A stretch of DNA of 64,000 nucleotides from Aphrocallistes beatrix. Taxonomy: Eukaryota > Porifera > Hexactinellida > Sceptrulophora > Aphrocallistidae. The position numbers and the translations under genes are program-made. The stretch spans positions 2,995,148-3,059,147 of the forward strand of contig OY725499.1 in the NCBI GenBank assembly GCA_963281255.1, given 5' to 3'. The notes under the pieces are model-generated. The model did not search any database. It saw only the letters and a program-made list of their open reading frames with translations, and was not told the origin of the DNA. Each line of letters opens with the position of its first letter. Positions within the stretch are counted from its first letter, which is position 1. Shown here in pieces: positions 21,646-32,184 of this stretch.

Positions 21646-22000
21646 ATTATTAGTTTAGCCAGCTTACAATGGTACAAGGTCAACTTCTTTAGTATCAAGC
21701 TATCTTATTTATTTATGTTTGTTGTACTTTACAATGTTTATTTAAATAATTCCTTTGTGAAAAGGGAATCGTTGATTTTAGTGCTTATGGAGAAATTATA
21801 AGTTAACAAGGATGAAACAGCAACATTTCATATTTTGTTTTTCTCTTGTTGTAATCAATTGATTTTGCAAAAGGAATAAACACGTTTACAACTTCATTAT
21901 AGCACGTTCGAAAGTAAAAATGACAAGTTACCGCTAGGTACGTAATTACTGTAGTGACAATCTTATATACTCAGTATTAAACGCTAGGATTTTTGTCAGT

Positions 22001-22837
22001 CCGGATTGATTGAAGAACTGGCACGTAGTAGAGATATGAAAATTGGCATGTAGGTGTCAAATGATGAGTATACGATTGAGTTCGAAGATCTAAGAGAAAT
22101 TTTCATACCTGCAAAAAAATAGAAATCTTTGTACGACACCATGATAGACTGTCATTGTTAGTATTAAAACCCGCGCTTGGCGAGGTGTTTTGTAGCGTCA
22201 TTTCCGTTTTAAGCCATTTTGGGCGGGGAAGCCATACGAGTTTGGGATCTGACTATAAATAGAAAAAAAAACACCTAGCCAACCGCAGGTTAAAATTAAT
22301 AGGGATGAAACGAATATTTGAATATTCTTTCGTTTATTTGACGTAAACATTTTTTCAACCTATGTCATTTAACGGAACCAATGCTAGTGTTCCACCAATA
22401 AGTCAATTCTTAGACTTAGAACAAGAGGAAGATGCGGTTTCTTACAGTTCTAAAAAATCCAAGCAAGCATGTTTTTGACCAATGATTAATAAGTAATAAT
22501 ATACTGAAATGCTTGGAGAATGTAGAATTATCGATGTTGCAGGAGAGAAGGCATACAAGCAACAAAATGAATTTCCAAATTGATATACTTGTACCTATAT
22601 TCTGCAACTGTCGGACGCAAGCTATCAATTCGATGATAAAATACTGCTTCTACAGAGTTCTCAATTAACCAATATTATTTAATATTACCTTCTATGTATG
22701 AGAGTATTCCGCTCATTGAAATTTAAGCACTTGCCGCGATTAATCAGTGTCGCAATTACACTGAATCGACTTGATTGTATAATTAGGTATTTTGGTCTCT
22801 GTATGTCAACGACTTGCCAGTTCTTCAATCAATTCGG
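22001..22837. mobile_element. Element with ~22-bp inverted ends between 7TM copies 2 and 3
   Basis: The left end ATTGATTGAAGAACTGGCA (22005-22023) is mirrored by TGCCAGTTCTTCAATCAAT (about 22815-22833). It carries a nested TATAAATAG MITE at 22168-22291. The same end motif occurs in repeats at 51595-51730, 54825-54965 and 55560-55690. No transposase was seen. Confidence 0.5.
22168..22291. mobile_element. TATAAATAG MITE, copy A
   Basis: About 124 bp with inverted ends AACCCGCGCTTGGCGAGGTG and CACCTAGCCAACCGCAGGTT. The interior is GCCATTTTGGGCGGGGAAGC followed by ACTATAAATAG. TTAA-like sequence flanks it. Confidence 0.65.
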
Positions 22838-23445
22838 CCAAACAAAAAAAAAGTCGATCGATAGACCGATGGTGCAGCTCCATTAAGTGACTCTTATCAT
22901 GACATAAGGCATCTCCTATACTAGGAGCTGCACTAAAAATAGACATATAACCACTCATTTCAGTTCAATTCAAGTTGGCCACTATACATAGTATAGTCGG
23001 TAAACTAAAATTCCTAGCATTTTAATATTCGTATAAGATTGTCAATAGTAACTAATAGCGCTAACATGTTATTTGTATTTTCGAACGTGTTCATTACTGC
23101 TTACTCGTACAATTAAGGAGGAATATAATAACGTCATTGGGGTAGAGCAGGTTTAATCTTGAATTATTTATATACATTTCTTTTAGTTATTTGTAAAATC
23201 AATTAGTTACAACAAGAATTACCAAATTAATCACAATAAGAGAAAAACAAAATATGAATGTTGCTGTTCCATCCCTGTTTACGTACTTATAATTTCTCCA
23301 TAAGCAGTAAAAACCAATGATTCCCTTTTCATAAAGAAATTATGTAAATAAATTTTGCAAGCATATAAACAACATAAATAAATAAGATAGTTTGATACTT
23401 AAGAAGTTGACCACTGTACCATTGTAACCTGGCTAAAAAATTAAT
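22838..23445. other. Spacer, partly inverted copy of the region after 7TM copy 2
   Basis: The segment 22990-23445 matches the reverse complement of about 21646-21990, so copies 2 and 3 and their 3' flanks form the arms of a large inverted repeat. No separate gene. Confidence 0.55.
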
Positions 23446-24576
23446 TTAGTGTCTTCTTCTAGTTAAAAGAGGCTGTAAATTATCATAATTGAACCTAAAC
23501 TGGTCCTCTTTCTGCCGACATAGCTTGACACATCTGTTGATAACTGGTGATACCATTATGAATAATAACGGTATACTGAGTGAGAAAGCTTGGACAAACA
23601 GTAGAATTCCCTTAACTAACATTATAATATCACGAACAAATTCCCATTGACCAGATTTAACTTTAGGCACTAAAATTTGGCTTAGAATGGGCAGATGGTA
23701 GATAACATGAAAGAGACAAAATTTACGGATGATTAACTGCAGTACGAAGATCACATAATATACGATGACGATAAGAAAAGTGCTGAAAGCAAACGTTAGC
23801 AAAAAGATTCTAAAAAATCGGTAGAACTTGTAGATTGCGAGCTCTTGTTTGTAGAGGGCTTTATTAAAAGTGAAAAACTGAATATTTCTCAGATTCGATA
23901 AGATGGCTCGACTAAGGAAAGAATTGTCTCTTAACAACAAAATCAAATTGATGAGAGCGATAATTGGAACGAGAAAGAAAGAGAATATCAGAGTATACAC
24001 TGAGGAACAGAATGCTATTATTAGAGATTGTGTGGCGAACCAGATTAAGTATTTGGTTAGAATTCGTTTGAATGGAATATTCAAATACCTGGCAACCAGA
24101 TATCGAGATGAAATGGAGATGATGGTGAAGATTAGAAAAAGTAGAATCAATCTCATGTTCATCACCACTATATATACTGGTGATGATTCGAGTATCAATT
24201 GTGAAACAGATAATTCACATCTTACAGTGGAATTGCCATCATATTGAATAATTTGAGTATCGTTGTGCTTTCTATGCAATAAAATACTATGTAAAGATGT
24301 TGTAACTAGACAAGAAAGTATAGTTAAAAGCTCCACAACACTACAGGAACACATGAGGACATACTTGGTTATGTGCGTTCTGTAGTTGTATAGATTGAGG
24401 TTAGAGCGGTAGGATTGATGTGGATTCAGCATTTGCTCACATTTCTTTCTGTAAATTTTCCTAATTTTTAATGCCAAATAGGAAACCCAAATAAAATATA
24501 GAAAAAAAGCTATAATTAATTGCAAGCAGGCAATACCTTGGACTGATTTCGTGGTTAAACTAACTATCAAATTCAT
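23446..24576 (-). CDS. 7TM-family orphan membrane protein, copy 3 (intact)
   Basis: A 376-residue single-exon protein of no family I recognise. About seven membrane segments lie at roughly 13-35, 70-97, 132-158, 174-194, 196-213, 250-278 and 322-350. Conserved marks shared with copies 1, 2 and the gene at 49777 are RTHITKY before helix 2, SRYLVARYLN.PFKR..TKY.IW, P.I..INLILLLRD.SFLSR, FYRFFRI, and a C-terminal CVK.CR.KEDQ.R.NY tail ending in basic residues. No DRY, NPxxY or other standard GPCR motif is visible. It is convergent with copy 2, and the promoter has a TATA box. A lineage-specific receptor role is inference; a transporter is possible. Confidence 0.8.
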   Translation of the reverse strand: MNLIVSLTTKSVQGIACLQLIIAFFLYFIWVSYLALKIRKIYRKKCEQMLNPHQSYRSNLNLYNYRTHITKYVLMCSCSVVELLTILSCLVTTSLHSILLHRKHNDTQIIQYDGNSTVRCELSVSQLILESSPVYIVVMNMRLILLFLIFTIISISSRYLVARYLNIPFKRILTKYLIWFATQSLIIAFCSSVYTLIFSFFLVPIIALINLILLLRDNSFLSRAILSNLRNIQFFTFNKALYKQELAIYKFYRFFRIFLLTFAFSTFLIVIVYYVIFVLQLIIRKFCLFHVIYHLPILSQILVPKVKSGQWEFVRDIIMLVKGILLFVQAFSLSIPLLFIMVSPVINRCVKLCRQKEDQFRFNYDNLQPLLTRRRH

Positions 24577-24639
24577 CCTAAGTTGTCAGAAGAAATATTT
24601 AGAAGTTTGTAAATGTTTGCAATAATATAGTAATCCTTA

Positions 24640-24690
24640 TTAGAAAGTCATCTCGATGCTATTTATATTTAACCATGCTGGATGTGTAAA
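24640..24690 (-). promoter_or_regulatory. Conserved TATA-box promoter block of 7TM copy 3
   Basis: On the minus strand it reads ATGGTTAAATATAAATAGCA (TATA box at 24667-24659), about 90 bases before the ATG at 24576. It matches the block upstream of copy 2. Confidence 0.55.
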
Positions 24691-24994
24691 CTTAGTGCGG
24701 GGAAATATATACACACAAAACAAACAGATGCAAGTATATAGACTAGTATATACTACTTGTACTTGTATTACAGGAGTATTCGCTGTAAGCTTAATTAAAT
24801 GGCTGAATTTGCTCAGAAAATAAAAGTGCTTTCAGGATGAAGAATATTCTAATTGATTATAAATAGGAGCAAATCGTTTAATTTAACTTACATGTAATAA
24901 ATGCTAACACAAAAAAAATGGTAATTATTATATTAAGGTGAATAGTTAAGCAAAAAATAAATAATAGGAAATATCTTATTTTCATAATTCTTAT

Positions 24995-25074
24995 GAAACC
25001 CTTCTTAACTTTTGATTAATTAACCCTGATTTCTAAATTTCAGGGTTAATTAATTAAAAGTTAAGAAAGGTTTC
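24995..25074. repeat. Near-perfect 35-bp hairpin
   Basis: Left arm GAAACCCTTCTTAACTTTTG... ends CCCTGA. The right arm starts TCAGGG and ends AAGAAAGGTTTC, with a loop of about 10 bases. No TSD or gene is associated. Confidence 0.6.
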
Positions 25075-25514
25075 GTAACTGAAATTTCTGTTGAAACGTC
25101 TTGTTGCGTTTGAGGAAATTCTATGTAATCAGTTGTAGTTACCATGCTATCTTTAGCACGGTACGATTGATAATTTCATCAGGACGAATACAAAGGAATT
25201 GTGGATTGTCGACTTATTCCTTTTCGAAAAGATTAATAAATTGCTAATGAAGGTGAACTATCTTCTGCAAACCCTCTAATAATTTTGCTAATTAGTAAGA
25301 TTGCAAAAGGTAGGAGGATAGCACGATGCAATCGAGAGGAACTTCTTTCCATTCCTACGGGTCTTTTAGACATGTCTCACTGATAAAAAAGTATTTCTAG
25401 TCAGGAAATACACCACTAGGACCATATTACTATATAGTGTGTTATCTCGTTCCGTCATTTTGTTATGCACTTTTTGGTTGACAAATCTTTTGTTTAAGAC
25501 TTTAGAGCAGTTGA

Positions 25515-27617
25515 ATGGAAGTAAAACAATTACAAGATTCTACAGTCATTGAAGCAGGTAAGAAATGAGAAGGAGCAATAGTACAGTTTATTTACAGGAG
25601 TGATGATAAAAGATTGATTCAAAGTACAATTGAATCTTTGTCTTCTATATTGCTATATATCTGAGAAGTTTATTGCTTCCTTCACCTCACAGAGGCTGGA
25701 GCAAATGTGTTAAGTGGAGGTGTGATAGAGACGCTAGAAATGCACACATGCTGTGAACCCGTCCGAATTGTTAGATCCGGTTATCCACCCATAGAAGGAA
25801 ACTCGATTCTAGAAAAACGCCAATTCGTGCTCAAGCACCTGGACCATCTGAGAAGGAGACTGATGTTTGAGCCTAGAGGGAGTAGCGCAATGTACGGAGT
25901 GATTCCCGTCACTCCAGACCTCCCAGGCGCAGACCTGGCAGTTCTCTTCATGCACAATGAAGGTAGTGCAGCCAGTCTGCCATTCCTGTCGATCAATGAA
26001 GGGTTTATGTACATCAGTGGCGGGTAACCTTAATCCTTAAGTGGGCCACAATTGGTCTCGCGGGCCCCAAATCTATCAGTTCTTGTTACAGTCACATCAC
26101 CATGGCCGTAGCAAAAACTGACATTAGAAACCTATATGGAAGCAATGTAACAACTAAAATTATACTTATAAGAGCAAAAATAAGTAAAATAAATTGAAAT
26201 ATCCTATAATGATTGTAGAAAATATATTGATATTCAGCATCAATTTAACACCAAAATTAGGCGGGCCCATTTTGTATTACAATCACTAACACGCGGGCAC
26301 CATAATAGAGTGTTTGAAAAGAGTCGCGGGCCATCAAATTTAGTCTCGCGGGCTCCAGGTTGCCCACCGCTGATGTACATAGATATTTGTTCATTACAGG
26401 GGCGAAACTAGAACTTTTCAAGGGAGAGCAAAACGGGGCATGTCACTCTGATAAAAAAAAATATTTCTACAATGTTGTTTTCAGGTTATTCTACAATGTG
26501 CGGACACGCCATCATCTCGCTAGGCCGGTACGCCCTCGACTACAAGATTGTACCCCCTGTAGCCCCGGAGACCAAGGTCAACATTCAGTGTCCATGCGGA
26601 CTGGTGACTGTCTTTGTAGAGTATTCTAACGGCAGATCTGGTCGAGTTCGATTTCTCTCCGTGCCTTGCTTCGTCTATGCCCAGGATCTGTCTATAGATC
26701 TGAAAGAGTACGGCCGTATCCACTACGACATAGCTTACGGGGGCGCGTATTATGCGTTTGCTAGGGTGGAGCAGTTTGGATTGGATTTGAAATCTTCCCC
26801 TGTGGAGAGTTTACGGTCTGCTGCTGCCTGTCTCTCTGAAGCAGTCAAGAAGAGTGTCGCAATCGACCACCCAGAATCTCCTGATCTTGGATTCCTGTAC
26901 GGAAGTATTCTGATAGATAACAACGACCAAGAAATTAATGAAGCCTGCTCTTCTATCTGCATATTTGCTGACGCACAGGTTAGTACGTCCTTGACAGCTT
27001 GTAAGGTACACCAGACAGAGAATGCTCTAAGTTAGGGCAAGACTAATTCCTGGATGGGACGGAATTTTGCATCTTGACTCGTCCCGTCCCGGAAATTGAG
27101 TATTCCACTAAATTAGTTAGACACAGTACTCAAATGATAATGTCAGCCTCGATGAGCCAATTATCCGAATTCCGAATGTGCATTCTTCCTTACCTGGAAG
27201 CTAGAGAAATCGAGGTTATTTTTGAAAAATTCTAGGTGGTTTAAAAATATTGTCTTGTTTTACTAATAATTACTATTAAGTGATTTAAATTTGTATTTTT
27301 GTTCTTAGCTCACTCATTTTTTTTGAGTGAATTTGGAGTTATTATCTGATTAGGTGGATCGCAGTCCGTGTGGTTCAGGTGTGTCAGCACGAGTGGCTCT
27401 GCAGCACTTCAAGTACAACATGAAGCTAGGCCATCTGCGGAAATTCTTCGGAGTATCAGGAGGACATTTCATGGCACAAGCGACCCAAGAGGAGATGGAT
27501 AGTGCTGGGAAAAAGAGGGTAATAGTGGAGGTGTCAGGACACGGGTACTACAGTGGGACGTGTAGGTTCAGTTTTGAGCCGGATGATCCTCATATTGACG
27601 GATATTTCCTCAAATAG
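25515..27617 (+). CDS. L3HYPDH: Trans-3-hydroxy-L-proline dehydratase / proline racemase family protein
   Basis: Four exons: 25515-25557, 25693-25962, 26485-26978 and 27354-27617, giving 356 residues, nearly the human length. The family uses a first Cys as base, and in the dehydratase a Thr replaces the second catalytic Cys. Here the first site is STMCGHA (C110), as in the family. The second is VDRSPCGSG (C275), a Cys as in proline racemases and hydroxyproline epimerases, not the Thr of the vertebrate dehydratase. The N-terminal HTGGEP substrate loop reads HTCCEP (C34, C35). Other marks are LFMHNEG, RLMFEPRG, CPCGLVTVF and DIAYGGAYYAF. Overall it is closest to animal L3HYPDH, but the activity may be epimerase or racemase. 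Intron 2 holds a hAT MITE. Confidence 0.88.
26015..26372. mobile_element. hAT-type MITE in L3HYPDH intron 2, perfect 8-bp TSD
   Basis: The ends CAGTGGCGGGTAACC and GGTTGCCCACCGCTG are inverted. ATGTACAT flanks both sides (26007-26014 and 26373-26380). It is 358 bp and non-coding. Confidence 0.85.
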
Positions 27618-28161
27618 TTTTTGTTTGGTATTTTGTCGTATGTATAAATTCCATCATAACCTACGTACATCTTTTATATGCAATATTTCCACCAGAAATG
27701 AAGCAAAATATCCATATATTAAAAAGTCCAGAGAACTTGTTCCTATGTGAAGTGTATTCCAAGTCATGAGCCGGCTTAGAATCATTCCTCTTATCTGGAA
27801 ATGCCAGGCTTTTCCAAACTCTTTTCATAAATTTACATACCATTTGTTTGATCCTGTTCCCAGAAATGATAATTTCCCATTCAAGCTGAAGACAACGCCG
27901 CCTGCCTCGCCGTTCACTCGGGGACGTGACTAAACCCAATGCTCCGGCGACTAATTTCTTGACTGACACAGAAATATACTGGCTAGTTATTATTATTTGA
28001 TTTTAATCAATTTGTTACTTTACCATACATAAATATATACAATGTATGGTCTGTTACGAAGAATTTGAACCCCGCAGAATGGTTCTCCCGATCCTTATAT
28101 TTCGAAATATTTGGACCCCCCGGAACCAATATTTTACATGGTAATTATATGTGTAATTACA
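27618..28161. other. Spacer downstream of L3HYPDH
   Basis: No gene that I can support. A minus-strand frame at 27661-27969 has no recognisable domain or splice context. Confidence 0.4.
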
Positions 28162-28318
28162 TCTTAGAATTCGTAGTTTTATTATTTTATCACGGTTAAT
28201 CTGTTCCATTTGTTTGCTGAACCATAGCCTACTCTATACACAGTGAAGGCATGGCTGAACCAAATAATATAGAGCAACTTTACACTTATTTATGTGAAAA
28301 TAATTTAAAATATATTTA
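28162..28318. repeat. 157-bp direct repeat, left copy
   Basis: By eye it is base-for-base identical to 30332-30488, with a constant 2170-base offset and no gaps. It lies about 0.7 kb before the NHL gene; the other copy is 37 bases after its stop codon. Confidence 0.9.
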
Positions 28319-28440
28319 AAATCCTTGGATGCACTTGGGATTTTTCTATTTATAGTAGTAACCCAAAACTTATATGTGTTTCCCCATTGAAAATGGCTTA
28401 AACGATGACGCAACACATTCTTGTGGCAACGAAGGGATAC
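28319..28440. mobile_element. TATAAATAG MITE, diverged copy D
   Basis: Related to copies A-C: TTTTTCTATTTATAGTAGTAAC, then GTTTCCCCATTGAAAATGGC and GATGACGCAACACATT. The ends are eroded. Confidence 0.45.
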
Positions 28441-28999
28441 ATATTATTAATTAACTTAAAATACCCAATTTGTTCTCTTCATTTAGGAATGAATTACACC
28501 ACTGAAGTATGTAGTATTCGTGCACCATCTTGTCTACTTAATAGTGAGGGATTCAATCAGATACTCATTCTCACATTTAGAATGTGTAATTACATGTGAA
28601 ATTACATGTGAAATCACATGCCACACTATTGCCAAGAGTTATGAATCAAATCGACTTCCTCACTAAAAAAAACAAACCATAAAGGCCGTGTCAGTGTTAT
28701 GGGACTGCTGACTCGGTTTTGCATGTCGCCTCTTCTTCCGATGTGGTCTACACTCGATCTGAACTGGGCCGGACAGATAAGTTAGTTGGATGGAGCTAGC
28801 TCTAATCTTGTCCACGTCACATAAACGTCGAGAGTACATGTTCTCTGGACTTTTTAATACCTCAAATATCATCTTTTTGGAATGGTCAATTGTTCACATT
28901 ACTGAATTGAAGTAATGGATATAAAATATTGTTTCTATAGTTTTCGATTTATCTATCCGATGTATCTGACGTTTAGTTACTCATTAGAATCGTGGACTG
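28441..28999. other. Upstream region of the NHL gene
   Basis: No supported coding frame. It has a short AATTACATGTGAAATTACATGTG tandem around 28588-28620 and otherwise unique sequence. Confidence 0.4.
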
Positions 29000-30295
29000 A
29001 TGGCTAGCAATCTGTCCTCAGAAGATCTAGCCGCAGCTGCTCTGGGAATGCAGGAGCTCCTCTCCCCGCACTTCCTGCACCGACTGGAGGAGCGAGTGGC
29101 GCTAGCCAAGCAAGATGTTGAGAAGAAGAAAACGCTCGTGAGTGAAGGGATCTCCGAACTCAGAGGGATGCTGGACAAGAAGGAGCGGGAGCTGATCTCC
29201 TACCTCGACTCCATCTCCGACAAGATGGAGCAGAGCGTGGACGAGATGAAGCAGAACATCAGACGGGTGGAGCTGGGTAGGCGTGAGATAGCTTCCAAGT
29301 TTGAGGAGTCGGATGAGACCAGTAAGGAGACAGAGTCCATCTTCCAGTTGGTGGACGCTAGCCTCCTCTCTCTCAAGTACAACCTGCTCATGCTGCCTCA
29401 AGCACACATCTCCTGGAATGAGGAGCCAGAGTTCGACGCCTATCTCAGGGACCTGTGCAAGATCGAAGTTAACCAGAACGTGTACACCTTCAGGAATGTC
29501 CCCAGGTGGTCTAGTGGGAGCAAGGGGGAGGAGAAGGGTGCGTTCTCCTACCCCATGGGTCTAGCTGTGAGGGGTGATGGCAGTGAGCTGTTCATCTCAG
29601 ACCACCTGGCTAACGAGGTGAAAATCCTGGATAAGAAAGGCGAGTTGATGAGAACCATCACTGATGAATCACTCAAGCATCCCTGTTCTATCGAGCTGTT
29701 CCAAGACGCAGTGTTCGTAGTGTGCGACAAGGCTTTGATCAAGTTTGACGCAGTTAGCATGGACAAACTAGAGCACGTAGACAGCAGTCAGACACTGCGA
29801 GGGGTTGCTGTTGATATTGCGAAGGAGGAAGTGTACGTATGCGAGCGCTATGTAATTAAAGTGAAGGTGCACGACGTCTCCCTCAAGCCGCTGCGTAGTT
29901 TTGATTTGGAAATAGAGTATAGCAGCGAGCCGGATGCGATACGTGTCCGGGACATGAAGCTAGTGAATAAGGAGCTCTACGTTCTCCTCTCTGAATCCAG
30001 CGTCACGCTACGTACGTTCGATGAGAAAGGAAGTCCCGTCCGCTCTATTCTGTACAAGGACCAGATTGATGAGGCGTACTTCTTCACGCTAGACCCACTC
30101 AACAACATTCTGCTGGGGGATGTCCATACTGGCAGTGTGCTAGTGTGTACGAACCATGGATTCGAATTGGGAGAGATCGACCCGGTCAACTTGAAGGGGA
30201 AGTCCAAGTGGATGCCGCAGGGACTGGCACTCGATGAGGATTTCAACCTCTTCGTTGTCAGCGATAATGAGAATGACGTCATACAGGCTTTCTGA
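29000..30295 (+). CDS. Coiled-coil NHL-repeat protein (TRIM-NHL-like without RING/B-box)
   Basis: A 431-residue single-exon protein. Residues about 25-125 form a charged coiled coil (RLEERVALAKQDVEKKKTLV and on). Residues about 165-431 form NHL-type propeller blades: FSYPMGLAVRGDGSELFISD, LKHPCSIELF, PQGLALDEDFNLFVVSD. The layout matches the coiled-coil plus NHL half of TRIM2/3/32/71-type proteins, but no RING or B-box Cys/His clusters precede it, and the start MASNLSSEDLA is not zinc-finger-like. A ubiquitin ligase activity is therefore not expected. The NHL domain probably binds RNA or protein. GC-rich coding sequence in AT-rich surroundings, flanked by perfect 157-bp direct repeats. A related decayed fragment is at 51907-52200. 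Confidence 0.8.
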   Translation: MASNLSSEDLAAAALGMQELLSPHFLHRLEERVALAKQDVEKKKTLVSEGISELRGMLDKKERELISYLDSISDKMEQSVDEMKQNIRRVELGRREIASKFEESDETSKETESIFQLVDASLLSLKYNLLMLPQAHISWNEEPEFDAYLRDLCKIEVNQNVYTFRNVPRWSSGSKGEEKGAFSYPMGLAVRGDGSELFISDHLANEVKILDKKGELMRTITDESLKHPCSIELFQDAVFVVCDKALIKFDAVSMDKLEHVDSSQTLRGVAVDIAKEEVYVCERYVIKVKVHDVSLKPLRSFDLEIEYSSEPDAIRVRDMKLVNKELYVLLSESSVTLRTFDEKGSPVRSILYKDQIDEAYFFTLDPLNNILLGDVHTGSVLVCTNHGFELGEIDPVNLKGKSKWMPQGLALDEDFNLFVVSDNENDVIQAF

Positions 30296-30331
30296 TTCAC
30301 TTACGTATAGACGCTACTTTCACTTCGATTT

Positions 30332-30488
30332 TCTTAGAATTCGTAGTTTTATTATTTTATCACGGTTAATCTGTTCCATTTGTTTGCTGAACCATAGCCT
30401 ACTCTATACACAGTGAAGGCATGGCTGAACCAAATAATATAGAGCAACTTTACACTTATTTATGTGAAAATAATTTAAAATATATTTA
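30332..30488. repeat. 157-bp direct repeat, right copy
   Basis: Identical to 28162-28318. It lies in what should be the 3' UTR of the NHL gene. Confidence 0.9.
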
Positions 30489-31106
30489 TGGAAATATAAG
30501 TATATGCATAGCATTCTATATACTAAGGCAATGGCACTCTATTCAAAATCTGGACCATGGATGGCCAATACCATCGAACTTTCTAGACAATTAATTTATC
30601 AAATTTTATGATTTTATGATTAAATATGATAAATTCATATACTCTCTACTTACTTAGAAGATATTTTGAAATAATTTTCCGAAACTGAAATAATTCATTT
30701 TCCTGGATATTTGCATCATCTATCTATGCGTGAAAAATATCAGAATACATCACCTTACAATGACAACATCTTGATTTTTACAACCTCGGGTTCAGGAAAT
30801 AGATGCACTGATGTAATTATTTGGAAATAAGCCTGTGAATTTACCAATATGTGTCAACTTCTGTCAAATAAATGTCACTGAATAAAATGACTAACCACAT
30901 TTTGGTCACCCATAATAATTGAAAACAATATTTTTACGATATTTCAAAATGTTCTCAAAATATTGTCACTCACTCAAATCACCTATCTGCGCATCGCTTG
31001 TCTATTCAACATTCATCTTCACATCACGTCTGCTCTATTCTACCCTATTCTCACTATTACTCGATTCACAGCATACTTTTCAACATGGCTCGTCTGGTAC
31101 CTGGTT

Positions 31107-31272
31107 CATACTTGCCAACTGTCCCGTTTTGGCGGGACGTTCCGCTTTTTTCACCCTCCTCTTGACCTCATTTTATCGAGTGTCCCGCTTTTAAATGAAA
31201 TTTCCCCATTATGTCCCGCTTTTTTTTCAACGCTGCGTCCCGATTTTATCATGACTCAGGTTGGCATGTATG
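31107..31272. mobile_element. MITE, CATACTTGCCAAC family, copy 2
   Basis: Same ends and interior as 6750-6965, shorter by about 50 bases. CTGGTT on both sides looks like a target duplication. Confidence 0.65.
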
Positions 31273-31940
31273 CTGGTTGTAAGTCAAACTATTGTGATAA
31301 GATGAATCCAACCTGTTTTCTCTTTTCCTGCTGACAATGTAACTTGTGAAAAATGGTTCCGAGCTATACCTCGGCGGAGAGAAGACTACGAGATGAACAA
31401 ACGATTGAGGGTATGTTTGATAATACACTTTAATCACAATAGTCTATTGTAATTTGTTTTTGCATCTATTGCATCTAGTCGAACTCCCTGTCGGTGGGTT
31501 ATTTATTGATCAAATTCAACGGTCATCTTTTTTCTTAAGATACAATATCATAATGAAATTTCTACAATCGAACCTTCAATCATTATTAATGAAAATTTAT
31601 ATTACAAGGCTTTTTATAATGGAAACAAACAAAATTTAACTATCCTGCCACTCACTAACCCATGTCATTGGAAAATATCATTAATGAAGTCGAATTATTT
31701 GAAATTATTAAAAATGAGAAGGTAATTTCCTCATCCACCCCTTCGATTCAACACGTGAATAATGCCATTCATAATATCACTAATGCTAAGATAAAAAAAT
31801 AGTATTGGTTTAGAGAGTGAGTATACTAAAATTCTAGAAGTTGCTTCCAATTTAACGATTTAGAGCGTCATGTCATTCTTCTGAAGTCTACATTCGTAGT
31901 GATGAAATAGAGATAACACTAAGCTAAAAATATATAACTA

Positions 31941-32128
31941 CAGTCAGGGTCGCTTACTATGAACCCGCTTAATATGAACATTCGTTTATTATGAACTAAC
32001 CTCCTGGTCCGAATACCTTTTTTTAGATAGGATTTGTATTGAATCAAGTTCGCTTAATTAATATGAAGTATCTCTATTATGAACAGATTCTTGGCCCCCT
32101 GGTGGTTCACAATAAGCGGCCCTGACTG
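31941..32128. mobile_element. pogo/Tc1-mariner-type MITE with TA target duplication
   Basis: The inverted ends are CAGTCAGGGTCGCTTA and TAAGCGGCCCTGACTG, flanked by TA on each side. It is 188 bp. Confidence 0.75.
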
Positions 32129-32151
32129 TATTTTTTAATGTTCTTTTGTTT

Positions 32152-32183
<32 letters not shown>

Positions 32184-32184
32184 A
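32152..32184. repeat. (GA)n microsatellite
   Basis: A run of GA dinucleotides with one interruption. Confidence 0.8.

Noticed and set aside
27661-27969. Minus-strand 102-codon frame with a basic N-terminus
   Set aside because: No domain, no splice context, and only the first third has gene-like composition.
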